Source of the DNA: Schaalia sp. JY-X169 | Lineage (GTDB): Bacteria; Actinomycetota; Actinomycetes; Actinomycetales; Actinomycetaceae | Direction: 5' to 3' | DNA length: 64,000 nucleotides | NCBI RefSeq assembly: GCF_014069575.1 | Contig: NZ_CP059675.1 | Location: 1,240,001 to 1,304,000 of the forward strand | Shown here: piece after piece, positions 1 to 7,944 of the stretch | Layout: each line of letters starts with the position of its first letter | Numbering within the stretch: the stretch's first letter is position 1 | The notes under the pieces: generated by a model | The model's database searches: none | Told to the model about the DNA's origin: nothing | Seen by the model: the letters and a program-made list of their open reading frames with translations, nothing else | Made by a program: the position numbers and the translations under genes

Positions 1-67
1 TGGGGGACATTATTGTGGACTTTAGAGGTTCTACCGACCACCCACGCTAACGGAGGGCAAAACAGCA

Positions 68-634
68 ATGATTGGATTCGACAAGATCCGCCAATCTGGG
101 TTCCATGCGGACTTGATTGAGAGACTCGTCAAACAGGTGAATGGGGGACAGATACCCTCCCACAACCTGTTTCTGCTTGAAACGACCTTCGATGATGACT
201 CAGTCTTCCGGCATTTTGACTACCTGGGGTTGTCCGGTGCGCTGCTCACTTCAATCCATATTGACGAGCTGGCGGCCGGAGCCCGCTGGTATATGAACTT
301 GCTCCCGGTTCGTCACGTCACAGGTCTTGAGGTGGCACAGGTTGCGCTTCCCCTGCAGCCCGCCGATAAGGATGTACCAGCTGCCACACATGGTGACGCC
401 GGTGACGACAATCACGAAGTGGGGTTGACCGTCGTAGTGTCGTCCTCCAGCCAACGCTCCTTGGAGCTGGAGCCGTTGCGCTGTGATGACCCGGCGTGTA
501 CCGCCGATCACGGGTACGTCGGAGGAGGGAAAGATGAGGGCCTGGTGATGACTTTCGGGGCGCAGTCTGCCAGTTCCAACGAGGACGATGCGATGGAGTT
601 TGTTGCCGCACTATCCACCGCCATGACGCTATGA
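68..634 (+). CDS. DUF5998 family protein
   Basis: 188-residue protein of unknown function, resembling the actinobacterial DUF5998 family. The ATG at 68 has an upstream GGAGG at 52-56. The middle contains an acidic, His-containing linker (about residues 100-118) and the C-terminal part includes two Cys (in RCDDPACTADHGY), which may be a metal or redox site, though that is a guess. No signal peptide or membrane segment is seen. Its stop overlaps the start of the next gene (ATGA at 631-634), so the two are probably co-translated. The neighbourhood (phosphodiesterase, then sepH on the other strand) is typical for the family in actinobacteria as I recall it. Function unknown. Confidence 0.8.
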   Translation: MIGFDKIRQSGFHADLIERLVKQVNGGQIPSHNLFLLETTFDDDSVFRHFDYLGLSGALLTSIHIDELAAGARWYMNLLPVRHVTGLEVAQVALPLQPADKDVPAATHGDAGDDNHEVGLTVVVSSSSQRSLELEPLRCDDPACTADHGYVGGGKDEGLVMTFGAQSASSNEDDAMEFVAALSTAMTL

Positions 635-1806
635 CCGGCCAGTACATTCCGGGTCAAGTTGAGGGTGGCACAGAAGGGTTTCCTCCGGGGGTGCAGGCGC
701 CTGTTCCACCGCCGCCACTGTGGATCGGAAGCATCATGAGTGCTGCGGCCCATGCTGGCACCGAGGGTGCCTTCGCTGGTGCTGGGGGTGCTTCCAGTGC
801 TGCTGAGTCTTTTGGGTTAACCACCGGAGAGCCGGTGATTGTCATTCTTGTGGATGGTTTGGGGTACAACCAACTTCTGGGCCACCTGGGTCACGCTCAA
901 ACGTTACGCGGACTCACAAACCGCCCCGTCGCAGCTCAGACATGTGCGCCCTCGACAACTGCGGCTGCCCTAACTTCCCTGGCTACCGGAAAACTACCCG
1001 GGGAAACCAGGATGGTCGGATATTCCGTCAGACATGGATCAGGAGTGATGAACCTGCTCCAGTTTGCCGAGGGCGTTGACGGGGCAACTTGGCAGCCTGA
1101 AGAGACAGTTTTTGAAGCAATGGCAAGCCAGGGGTTTGAAAGCGTAGTCGTTACGGACCAGAGGTTCATCGGAACGGGACTCACGCATGCTGCCATGCGA
1201 GGTGCCAGGTTCGTTGGAGCGAAGGAGCTCGGTAGCAGATTCCGCTGCGCTGGCGCGGAGGTTCGCAAGCACGTTCCTCTCACGTATGTGTACTGGTCAG
1301 GGATCGATAAGGTCGGGCATAAGTACGGGCCGAACTCTCGAGAGTGGGCAGAAGCCCTTGAAGACTTCGACGCTGAGCTTGGAGCATTCCTAAGTACAGT
1401 GGATGGCACAGCCCAGGTCATCTTGACCGCAGACCACGGAATGGTTGAGGTTGACCTACGCGTGGACATTGCACGCATCGCGGAGCTGTCGCGGGGTGTC
1501 GAGGTGCTTGCGGGGGAGGGGCGCGCGGCCCACGTTCACGCGGAGCGGGGAGAGGAGCGTGCTGTCGAAGAACGTTGGCGCAACTTCTGGGAGGACAGGG
1601 CCTGGATCTTCAACCGAGAAGAAATCCCCGCCATTGTAGGATCTGGGCCCGGATGTGACCTCATTGGTGATCTCCTGGTAATGCCGAAGGGAAACGCTGT
1701 CGTGGTCGACTCCCGATCTCAGACAGCGTCTTCAATAGCGATGCCCGGAGTACACGGTTCCCTGACGAAAGTTGAGATGGAAATCCCCGTGTGGCGACTG
1801 GTTTAG
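631..1806 (+). CDS. Alkaline-phosphatase-superfamily phosphodiesterase
   Basis: 391-residue member of the type I phosphodiesterase/nucleotide pyrophosphatase family (alkaline phosphatase superfamily). Metal-binding and catalytic positions are visible: Asp in ILVDGLGY (about residue 75), a Thr-rich nucleophile region CAPSTTAAALTS (about 105-116), GIDKVGHKYGP (Asp226, His230), TADHGM (Asp268, His269) and a late His in PGVHGS. These fit the two-metal site of the superfamily. The first 60 residues are Pro/Ala/Gly-rich and probably disordered. The start overlaps the preceding stop by 4 nt. The substrate cannot be told from the sequence; family members cleave phosphodiester or pyrophosphate bonds. 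Confidence 0.88.
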   Translation: MTGQYIPGQVEGGTEGFPPGVQAPVPPPPLWIGSIMSAAAHAGTEGAFAGAGGASSAAESFGLTTGEPVIVILVDGLGYNQLLGHLGHAQTLRGLTNRPVAAQTCAPSTTAAALTSLATGKLPGETRMVGYSVRHGSGVMNLLQFAEGVDGATWQPEETVFEAMASQGFESVVVTDQRFIGTGLTHAAMRGARFVGAKELGSRFRCAGAEVRKHVPLTYVYWSGIDKVGHKYGPNSREWAEALEDFDAELGAFLSTVDGTAQVILTADHGMVEVDLRVDIARIAELSRGVEVLAGEGRAAHVHAERGEERAVEERWRNFWEDRAWIFNREEIPAIVGSGPGCDLIGDLLVMPKGNAVVVDSRSQTASSIAMPGVHGSLTKVEMEIPVWRLV

Positions 1807-1812
1807 GCCGCC

Positions 1813-2835
1813 TTAGTCTCCACGCGAGCCGAAGACAATCTCATCCCATGAAGGCATGGGGGTCCGGCCGCGCTTCTTGTTGGTTTCTGCACTCTTGACT
1901 ACGGGAAGATCTCGGTCAGCGATGGGTTCCGCAGTGAGTTCGAGCTGCTCCTGGGACTCAGAGGAGTCTAGTGACTCAGAATCATCCCGGCTGGGTTCTG
2001 GACTAGCCGCACCGGCAGTGGCCCCTTCAGCGTGGGTCTCGGCAGGGAGCGAAGCGGAATCATCGGGTCTCAGAACAGGCACCAGAGGGACCGTGTCGAG
2101 ATGTTCTTCATCATTCTCAAAGCCCATCATCACCGGCTGCCTTCGGCCACGTGCAGCACTGAGGCGCTTCAAGAGTTGTTCCTGACGGTCTAGGAGGAGA
2201 TCTCCTGTATCACTGACAGGCTCGATTGTCGCAGAAGCCACCGGCGCAAAGAGGGCGCGCACAGGCTCTGGCTTACGTGCGGACTCAGTCAGACTACGGG
2301 CCGCATCATCGGCCGCTGCGGCAGTATTGGTGAGGTCGGAGAGGGTCCAAGTGGCAGACTTTTCGACTTCATCCTCAATGAAAACAACCGAGACCTCCCA
2401 CGCCGAGTTACCGCGCTTCGCGGCCTGCCAGGAGAGCTGGTCGGTGTCGACACCGCGTTCTGCTAGCCGATCGACAACGAGTTCGCCAAGCCTTGGCCCG
2501 TCTGTATCGGAACCAACTGGAGAAGACAACGCTAGGTCGATCGACCGGAGGATCTCAGCTCGCACCGGGCCTTCAAACCTCCGAATGCGCTCAATGTCCG
2601 TGTTGGTTTGTGCAGCGATTTGTGCGGGTGAGACACCTTCCCTGAGGAAGGCTTGGATCTCACGGGGTGTAATGCGGCGCACTGGCTCGTCTTCAACTGG
2701 CTCGAGAGTCGCGCCTCGGATTACTGCGGCGGTGAGGTTCTCCGTTAGCGCAGCCGCATACTTGCGTCCGTCCTCGTCCACAAAAAGAAGCGCGTCGCTT
2801 TCAGCATCACGTCCCACAAACTCAAGAACAATCAT
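1813..2835 (-). CDS. sepH: Septation protein SepH (DUF3071)
   Basis: 340-residue actinobacterial cell-division protein. SepH homologues bind FtsZ and promote its assembly at the septum. The N-terminal DUF3071 domain (about residues 1-170) contains the helix-turn-helix-like stretch around ITPREIQAFLREGVSPAQIA. A long acidic, Ser/Glu-rich linker follows, and the C-terminus has the family-typical tail MPSWDEIVFGSRGD. I chose ATG 2835 because AAAGGTGG lies 6 nt upstream; a GTG at 2844 would place its ribosome site too close. The gene converges with the phosphodiesterase gene and shares a 165-nt divergent upstream region with the DUF4193 gene. Confidence 0.93.
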   Translation of the reverse strand: MIVLEFVGRDAESDALLFVDEDGRKYAAALTENLTAAVIRGATLEPVEDEPVRRITPREIQAFLREGVSPAQIAAQTNTDIERIRRFEGPVRAEILRSIDLALSSPVGSDTDGPRLGELVVDRLAERGVDTDQLSWQAAKRGNSAWEVSVVFIEDEVEKSATWTLSDLTNTAAAADDAARSLTESARKPEPVRALFAPVASATIEPVSDTGDLLLDRQEQLLKRLSAARGRRQPVMMGFENDEEHLDTVPLVPVLRPDDSASLPAETHAEGATAGAASPEPSRDDSESLDSSESQEQLELTAEPIADRDLPVVKSAETNKKRGRTPMPSWDEIVFGSRGD

Positions 2836-2936
2836 CTGGGCCACCTTTCCAACCCAATGGTGCCAAACTAACGGGCAAGATTGCGGATGCTATGGGGCGT
2901 GTTCGGATAGCAGATGGAAACATGGCCCCAGAGGTG

Positions 2937-2964
2937 TTAGTATCCCCGCGGTTGCCCCTATAGG
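2937..2964 (+). promoter_or_regulatory. Possible promoter of the DUF4193 gene
   Basis: TTAGTA at 2937-2942 and TATAGG at 2959-2964 are separated by 16 nt, 36 nt before the DUF4193 ATG. It lies in the intergenic region shared with divergent sepH. The match to a sigma-70-type promoter is only fair. Confidence 0.33.
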
Positions 2965-3000
2965 TTTACCAAGACACGACAGGGTCGCGAAAGGACAATA

Positions 3001-3303
3001 ATGGCCACTGACTACGATGCTCCTCGCAAGTCTGAAGAGGATCTTTCAGAGGACTCAATTGAAGAACTCAAGTCCCGTCGTTCCGATATCGGATCGAATG
3101 ATGTGGACGAAGATGAGAATGAGGCGGCAGAGAGTTTTGAGCTCCCTGGTGCCGACCTCTCTAAAGAGGAGCTCACCGTGCTGGTTGTACCCGCACAGGA
3201 AGATGAGTTCACCTGCGTTTCTTGCTTCTTGGTGAAGCATATTTCGCAGCTCTCCCCAGAAAGCGATCCGGGTGCACCGATGTGCCTGGATTGCGTTGCT
3301 TAA
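3001..3303 (+). CDS. DUF4193 family protein
   Basis: 100-residue acidic protein of the actinobacterial DUF4193 family (Rv2699c-like). It ends with a Cys pattern, CVSCFLVKH then CLDC, resembling a small zinc ribbon; that the four Cys bind zinc is inference. The N-terminal half is charged (Glu/Asp/Ser-rich). GAAAGGA precedes the ATG. The gene starts a forward cluster with DUF3710, OB-fold and DUF3159 genes, an arrangement also found in mycobacteria. In many relatives dut (dUTPase) lies between this gene and DUF3710; here only 11 nt separate the two. Function unknown. Confidence 0.88.
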   Translation: MATDYDAPRKSEEDLSEDSIEELKSRRSDIGSNDVDEDENEAAESFELPGADLSKEELTVLVVPAQEDEFTCVSCFLVKHISQLSPESDPGAPMCLDCVA

Positions 3304-3314
3304 GAAGGTGCCGA

Positions 3315-3968
3315 ATGGCATTTTTTCGTCGTAAGGCAAAACAACCCGCGGGGCTCGACGGGGCGAACACCGATGACTCGTATAGCGAGTTGGAAGTAGA
3401 CGCGGAAGTTATGCCACGTGGACCTAGGGATTCTGGTGGATCCCCAGTTCCGGGCGGGTATGTCGACCTCGGGGCGCTCTATGTTCCTAGGCTTCCTGGC
3501 CTTCAGTTGCGCGGAAAATTTGAAGCCGACAAGACCACTCTCTTTCGGATGCTGCTTGTGCTTGGGACGTCAGGAGTCACCGTTAGCGTTGCTGCCGCAC
3601 CAAAGTCTGGCGGCGCCTGGAGCGAGCTCTCAGACCAGATCGAGACTTCGATTGTCTCAGCAGGTGGAGTGGTGGAGCGACAGGTTGGTCCTTACGGCAC
3701 GGAGCTTCACGCTAAGGTGGCGGCAGTCCTTCCCGACGGAACACGCGGGTTCTCGCCACTGAGGATTATCGGTGTCGAAGGTCCTCGATGGGTGGCTCGT
3801 CTCGATGTCGCAGGGGCTGCGGCCGGAGGGGATGAGGCACAGATGGCTGCTTGTGAGCAGCTAATCGATCAACTGATTGTCCACCGTGGCGATTCTCCAA
3901 GAATCCGTTTTGAGGTCCTGCCACTCACGTTGCCCAAGGATACGGCTGCGGTCGATGGACCTCGGTAG
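3315..3968 (+). CDS. DUF3710 family protein
   Basis: 217-residue protein of the actinobacterial DUF3710 family (Rv2696c-like), function unknown. ATG 3315 gives the basic N-terminus MAFFRRKAKQ and follows AAGAAGGTG; the reading frame is open further upstream, but that part overlaps the DUF4193 gene. After a variable, acidic first 45 residues, the conserved region begins near YVDLGALYVPR and continues to the end. No membrane segment or recognised catalytic motif. The 3' end overlaps the next gene by 14 nt, implying translational coupling with the OB-fold protein. Confidence 0.88.
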   Translation: MAFFRRKAKQPAGLDGANTDDSYSELEVDAEVMPRGPRDSGGSPVPGGYVDLGALYVPRLPGLQLRGKFEADKTTLFRMLLVLGTSGVTVSVAAAPKSGGAWSELSDQIETSIVSAGGVVERQVGPYGTELHAKVAAVLPDGTRGFSPLRIIGVEGPRWVARLDVAGAAAGGDEAQMAACEQLIDQLIVHRGDSPRIRFEVLPLTLPKDTAAVDGPR

Positions 3969-4341
3969 TCTCGCGCGAAGGCTCTTCCCAACGGGGAGCG
4001 CCGCGAGCGTGCAGACCGAGCAAGTAGATCCTCTTGCCGCGTGCACACTGGTCCCGGAGAGGCAACCAATCTCCTCGTGCATTCCTCGCCGAAGGTCCAC
4101 CGTCGCTGGTCTGGTAAGAGAAGTCAGTTCGGTCGAGGTCGATGGTTCGACCTCGGTAGTAGTAGCTATCGAAGATGAACAGGGCGATAATTTGACCGCT
4201 GTCTGGCACGGTCGGAGAGAACTTCCGGGTATTGGTGTCGGGACGGCTCTCGCGCTGACCGGTACCGTGACAGAGGTGAAAGGGATCAAGAAGATGCTGG
4301 ACCCCTCGTACATGATCATTAGCCCCAACTTGAAATCGTAG
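3955..4341 (+). CDS. OB-fold nucleic-acid-binding domain protein
   Basis: 128-residue protein related to Rv2694c. The C-terminal two thirds looks like an OB-fold: RSTVAGLVREVSS, a strand containing TAVWHGRRELPGI, then GTALALTGTVTE. Such folds bind single-stranded nucleic acid, but the ligand is unknown here. ATG 3955 (MDLGSLARRLF) is chosen because it overlaps the DUF3710 stop by 14 nt and matches the usual family length; the frame is open upstream to 3877. It lies 30 nt before the DUF3159 gene in the same operon. Confidence 0.8.
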   Translation: MDLGSLARRLFPTGSAASVQTEQVDPLAACTLVPERQPISSCIPRRRSTVAGLVREVSSVEVDGSTSVVVAIEDEQGDNLTAVWHGRRELPGIGVGTALALTGTVTEVKGIKKMLDPSYMIISPNLKS

Positions 4342-4371
4342 TTTTCCAAGCACTAGAGAGAAGGTGGAGTT

Positions 4372-5127
4372 GTGGCAATTGAGGAGCCGACCGGCCCCCA
4401 AGAGAGCGTCCTGCACACTAGCTCCCCGACGGCGGGTAAGGGCTGGGCGGCCCAACTTGATAACCAGGATTTCTCCATCGCCGAGTCAATAGGCGGATGG
4501 CGCGGAGCTGTTGAGTCGCTGCTTCCCGGACTAGTTTTTGTGGTGGCCTACGTGGTCACGCACAGCCTGGCATGGCCACTTGGTCTTTCAGGCGGGATCG
4601 CAGCTATCTTCATCATCGTGCGGCTCATCCAGCGAACGTCCATTACCCAGGCATTCACCGGGATGTTCGGAGTAATCATCGGTGTTGTCTGGGCGGCTCT
4701 TTCCGGGCGAGCAGAGAACTACTTCGCCTGGGGCCTAATCACGAATGCCGCCTTCTTGGTCGCGATGGTGGTTTCGCTCATTGTGCGCAGACCTGCTCTG
4801 ACCTTGCTTATGCAGCTCCTTGTCGGACTCCCGGACGATTGGAAGTCAACGTCATGGGCACCTCTGCTCCGCAAGCGGGGTGCCTACGCGACCTGGGTGT
4901 GGGTCGCAGTCTTTGGCCTGCGGCTTGCAGTCCAAGCACCCCTCTACTTTGGCGGCAATGTTGTCGGCCTCGGCGTACTGAAGCTGGTCATGGGCTTGCC
5001 ACTTTTTGCTGTTGCAGGTTGGGTGACATGGATCCTTCTGCGTGGGATCGTGCCGAAGTCTGACCAGGGAGAATCCGAGCAGAGTGGAGAAGATGCCGGT
5101 AGCAATCCCGGCGAAATCTCCGGCTAG
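4372..5127 (+). CDS. DUF3159 family membrane protein
   Basis: 251-residue integral membrane protein (Rv2693c-like). It starts with GTG at 4372, preceded by AAGGTGGAG. About 60 soluble residues are followed by roughly five or six hydrophobic helices, the first around LLPGLVFVVAYVVTHSLAW and later ones around AFLVAMVVSLIV and LVMGLPLFAVAGWVTWILL. The C-terminal tail is acidic. Its stop codon overlaps the stop of the convergent TrkA gene (shared bases 5124-5127). The consistent pairing with TrkA-type potassium subunits in actinobacteria suggests an ion- or envelope-related role, but this is inference. Confidence 0.86.
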   Translation: MAIEEPTGPQESVLHTSSPTAGKGWAAQLDNQDFSIAESIGGWRGAVESLLPGLVFVVAYVVTHSLAWPLGLSGGIAAIFIIVRLIQRTSITQAFTGMFGVIIGVVWAALSGRAENYFAWGLITNAAFLVAMVVSLIVRRPALTLLMQLLVGLPDDWKSTSWAPLLRKRGAYATWVWVAVFGLRLAVQAPLYFGGNVVGLGVLKLVMGLPLFAVAGWVTWILLRGIVPKSDQGESEQSGEDAGSNPGEISG

Positions 5128-5786
5128 GACACCAGCTCTTCAAGTGCAGCGAGCTCTTGGTCAGAGTTTCGTCCACAAATGATGATCAGCTCATCACCGG
5201 CGGCAATCTCTTGTACTTGAGCCGGAGAGATCGGTTCGCCACTGCTGACAATGGCAGCAAGAATGAGCCCACCGGGCATAGGCATGACTGATGGGGACGC
5301 GCCAACGATGGCAGATCCTCGTGGTATTTCTATTTGATAGACGGAAGTCGAACTGCTTCCAATTGCTAAGAGCCCGACCATCTCGCCCACGGACACTGCT
5401 TCCTCTACAAGGGTGGTGAGCATCCGTGGTGTCGAGGCCAGCACATCGACCCCCCAGCTTTCGTCGTACATCCATTCGTTGGCTGTGTGATTGGCGCGGG
5501 CAATAACCTGCGGAACGCCAAACTCTGTTTTTGCGAGGAGGGACACCACTAGGTTCACCTTGTCGTCGCCGGTTACGGCAGCGATTGCATCGGCATCGCG
5601 TGCTCCCGCTTCTTCCAGTTGAGTTGGGGAGCATGCGTCTGCGAGTACCCAGTCCGCATCGGGAACCAATGAGACCTTGATTGAGTCGGGATCATGGTCA
5701 ACGATGACAACATCGTGGCCGTGTGTGATTAGCTGCGTCGCAATCGAACGGCCGACGGCACCGGCTCCTACGACAAGAATTCTCAC
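5124..5786 (-). CDS. TrkA/RCK potassium-uptake regulatory subunit (second of pair)
   Basis: 220-residue cytoplasmic subunit that gates Trk/Ktr-type potassium channels after binding nucleotide. The N-terminal Rossmann motif is GAGAVGRSIATQL with an acidic end of strand 2 (VIVDHD), typical of RCK_N. The second half (from about residue 135) fits RCK_C. The start is GTG 5786, overlapping the TGA of the upstream paralogue (GTGA); earlier start codons would intrude deep into that gene. It corresponds to CeoC of mycobacteria. It forms an operon with the next gene on the minus strand and converges with DUF3159. No Trk membrane subunit is in this window. Confidence 0.9.
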   Translation of the reverse strand: MRILVVGAGAVGRSIATQLITHGHDVVIVDHDPDSIKVSLVPDADWVLADACSPTQLEEAGARDADAIAAVTGDDKVNLVVSLLAKTEFGVPQVIARANHTANEWMYDESWGVDVLASTPRMLTTLVEEAVSVGEMVGLLAIGSSSTSVYQIEIPRGSAIVGASPSVMPMPGGLILAAIVSSGEPISPAQVQEIAAGDELIIICGRNSDQELAALEELVS

Positions 5787-6469
5787 TTTTGAGCACTCCC
5801 TTTCAGAGCAGCTGTGGGCGGGGGTGAAGTGAGAGTGTCGCGGACCTCCGCCGCCTTCGTGCCGTTGACCCCAATGAACAACTGGTCGTTCTCTTGCACC
5901 ACCATGTGTGATTGCGCAACGAGGACCTTCGAGAGCCTCGAGACGAAGACCACCCTGCCGCCTGTCGCTGCCTCGACCGTCTGCAGAGGTACTCCATACC
6001 AGGCCTGAGTCGGTCGAGCAGCAATGAGCGCAACAGCCCCCGTCGGTCCTGTCCAAACGATTTCAGCATTTGGCGGAACCATGCGTTGGAGCACAGCCAT
6101 TGCAGTTCTGCGGGTCGAGGCTACCGTCGGAATCCCCAAACGCTCATACAGCTCTGCGCGCTCAGGATCGGCAATTCGTGCCACGACTCTTTGGATTCCA
6201 AATGCTTCACTGACGGTACGAGTTGCGATGATGTTTGAGTTGTCACCATTGGATACCGCTGCGAATGCGTAGGCCTCTTGAATGTGAGCCTTCTTAAGTG
6301 TTGCGCGGTCAAAACCGTTGCCGTGGACGCGCTGCCCGGAGAAGTCTGGACCCAGACGCTGAAAAGCGCTGGACTGGAGGTCGATGATGGCAACTGAATG
6401 CCCCTGAGCGTCTAGTTCGTCCGCCAACATGGCACCAACTCGGCCGCAACCCATGATCACGAAATGCAC
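5783..6469 (-). CDS. TrkA/RCK potassium-uptake regulatory subunit (first of pair)
   Basis: 228-residue RCK protein, a paralogue of its downstream neighbour and equivalent to mycobacterial CeoB. The Rossmann motif GCGRVGAMLADEL and VAIIDL are at the N-terminus; residues about 140-220 make an RCK_C domain. The two half-size proteins together probably replace the single, internally duplicated TrkA of enterobacteria (known for this pair; inferred here). The 104-nt divergent gap to the RNA methyltransferase gene must hold promoters for both directions. Confidence 0.9.
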   Translation of the reverse strand: MHFVIMGCGRVGAMLADELDAQGHSVAIIDLQSSAFQRLGPDFSGQRVHGNGFDRATLKKAHIQEAYAFAAVSNGDNSNIIATRTVSEAFGIQRVVARIADPERAELYERLGIPTVASTRRTAMAVLQRMVPPNAEIVWTGPTGAVALIAARPTQAWYGVPLQTVEAATGGRVVFVSRLSKVLVAQSHMVVQENDQLFIGVNGTKAAEVRDTLTSPPPTAALKGSAQK

Positions 6470-6573
6470 GGTACCAAAGTACCATCGTGGAGCCCACTAG
6501 AACTACGAACTGTACGCTTGGGTTCGCAAGGTAACGTTCACGATCGCAACACCTACAGACAAAGGATGAGGAC

Positions 6574-7893
6574 ATGGCTTCTGCCAGAACAGCGTACGAG
6601 CAGGTCACACTGGGGAAACCTGTCCACGGAGGAGCGTGTCTGTCGCACGCGGCCGATGGAAGGACGCTTTTTGTGCGGGGTGGGTTGCCAGGCGAGGTGG
6701 TGAAGGTCCGCTTGTCATCAGAACATAAGAGATTTGCCTGGGCAGATGTTGTGGAGGTGATTGAACCGTCGCGTCACCGGGTCCCTCACATCTGGCCCGA
6801 GGCCGCTGGTGGTGGTGTCGGCGGTGTTGAACTTGGACACGTGGAGCCCTCCTACCAGCGGGACTGGAAGGGCCAGGTTCTGACTGAGCAGCTACAACGT
6901 ATCGGAGGTGAGAAGGTCGTAGAGCAGGTGCTTGATGTAACCGGAGCGCAAGAGGGTGAGGTCCTAGTTCCTGTTCGCCCAACGCCGGGTGATTCTACCG
7001 ATGAGATGCTCCTTGGACGTCGCACGCGTCTACAGCTTGTCGTCAACGCGCAGGGTAAGCCGGGGATGCGCAAGTACCGTTCTCATTCCGTGGTTCCATT
7101 GAGGTCCCTACCGATCGCCTCTGAAGAGATTGCAAGCCTGAATGTCTTGACCGACCCCGCGTGGAAGAAGCGTTGGGTGCCGGGAGAGCGAATTGCGGTA
7201 GAGGCTCCCAACGGTTCCCTCCCCGTAGTGGTGACTTCTGCCGGTACGTTCTCTGACCCTCAGACGCCCGGACCTGAGGTATCACAGTGGGAAGTCGACA
7301 CCCGCTACGGGACACACGTGTTCCCAGTTCGTCCCGGCGCGTTCTGGCAGACCCACCGCGAGGCACCCAGCGTGCTTGTTGAAGCGGTTATTGAGGCAAT
7401 GGATATTGCGCCAAGTGACATTGTCGTGGAGCTCTACGCGGGGTCAGGACTGTTCTCCCGTTTTATTGCTGACAGACTGCCAGACGGAGAGCTGCTGACG
7501 CTGGAAGGTAACTCCGATGCTGTGGACAGTGCCGGCTCAACCCTAGGCGACGCGGTTGAGGCCGGTCGAGCACAGGTATTTCAGGGCACCGTAGATCGTA
7601 AGGGTGTGGAGGAACTGATTGCAGAGGCGCGCGGGGCGGTAACTACGGTTCTGGCCGACCCTCCCCGCACGGGGGCTGAGAAGGCGGTTGTCAAAGCCAT
7701 CTGCGCATCTCCAGCTAAGCGTGTCGTCCTCGTCTCGTGTGACCCGGCCTCGGGAGCGAGGGACCTAGCCGACTTCGTCGAGGGCGGATTCGTTATAGAG
7801 TCAATAAGTGCTTGGGATCTATTCCCGCACACGCATCATTTTGAGATGGTCACCGCCCTCGTACGTCCCGGATCCCGCCCCCGGAGGTCGTAG
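6574..7893 (+). CDS. TrmA/RlmD-family RNA 5-methyluridine methyltransferase
   Basis: 439-residue SAM-dependent RNA methyltransferase (Rv2689c-like). An N-terminal TRAM domain (about residues 1-65) is followed by the central domain and a C-terminal Rossmann domain with SAM motif ELYAGSGLFS, the family motif ADPPRTGAEK and the catalytic Cys in VLVSCDPASG. The [4Fe-4S] Cys cluster of RlmD-type enzymes is absent: the equivalent region reads EAAGGGVGGVELGHVEP, with no Cys. ATG 6574 follows AAAGGATGAGG. The RNA target (tRNA or 23S rRNA) cannot be decided. An amino-acid permease gene that lies between here and the TrkA pair in mycobacteria is missing. Confidence 0.9.
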   Translation: MASARTAYEQVTLGKPVHGGACLSHAADGRTLFVRGGLPGEVVKVRLSSEHKRFAWADVVEVIEPSRHRVPHIWPEAAGGGVGGVELGHVEPSYQRDWKGQVLTEQLQRIGGEKVVEQVLDVTGAQEGEVLVPVRPTPGDSTDEMLLGRRTRLQLVVNAQGKPGMRKYRSHSVVPLRSLPIASEEIASLNVLTDPAWKKRWVPGERIAVEAPNGSLPVVVTSAGTFSDPQTPGPEVSQWEVDTRYGTHVFPVRPGAFWQTHREAPSVLVEAVIEAMDIAPSDIVVELYAGSGLFSRFIADRLPDGELLTLEGNSDAVDSAGSTLGDAVEAGRAQVFQGTVDRKGVEELIAEARGAVTTVLADPPRTGAEKAVVKAICASPAKRVVLVSCDPASGARDLADFVEGGFVIESISAWDLFPHTHHFEMVTALVRPGSRPRRS

Positions 7894-7944
7894 GCGCGAG
7901 GTGTGCGATATGTTGGAACATAACCACTACCAAAGGAGGTCCCA

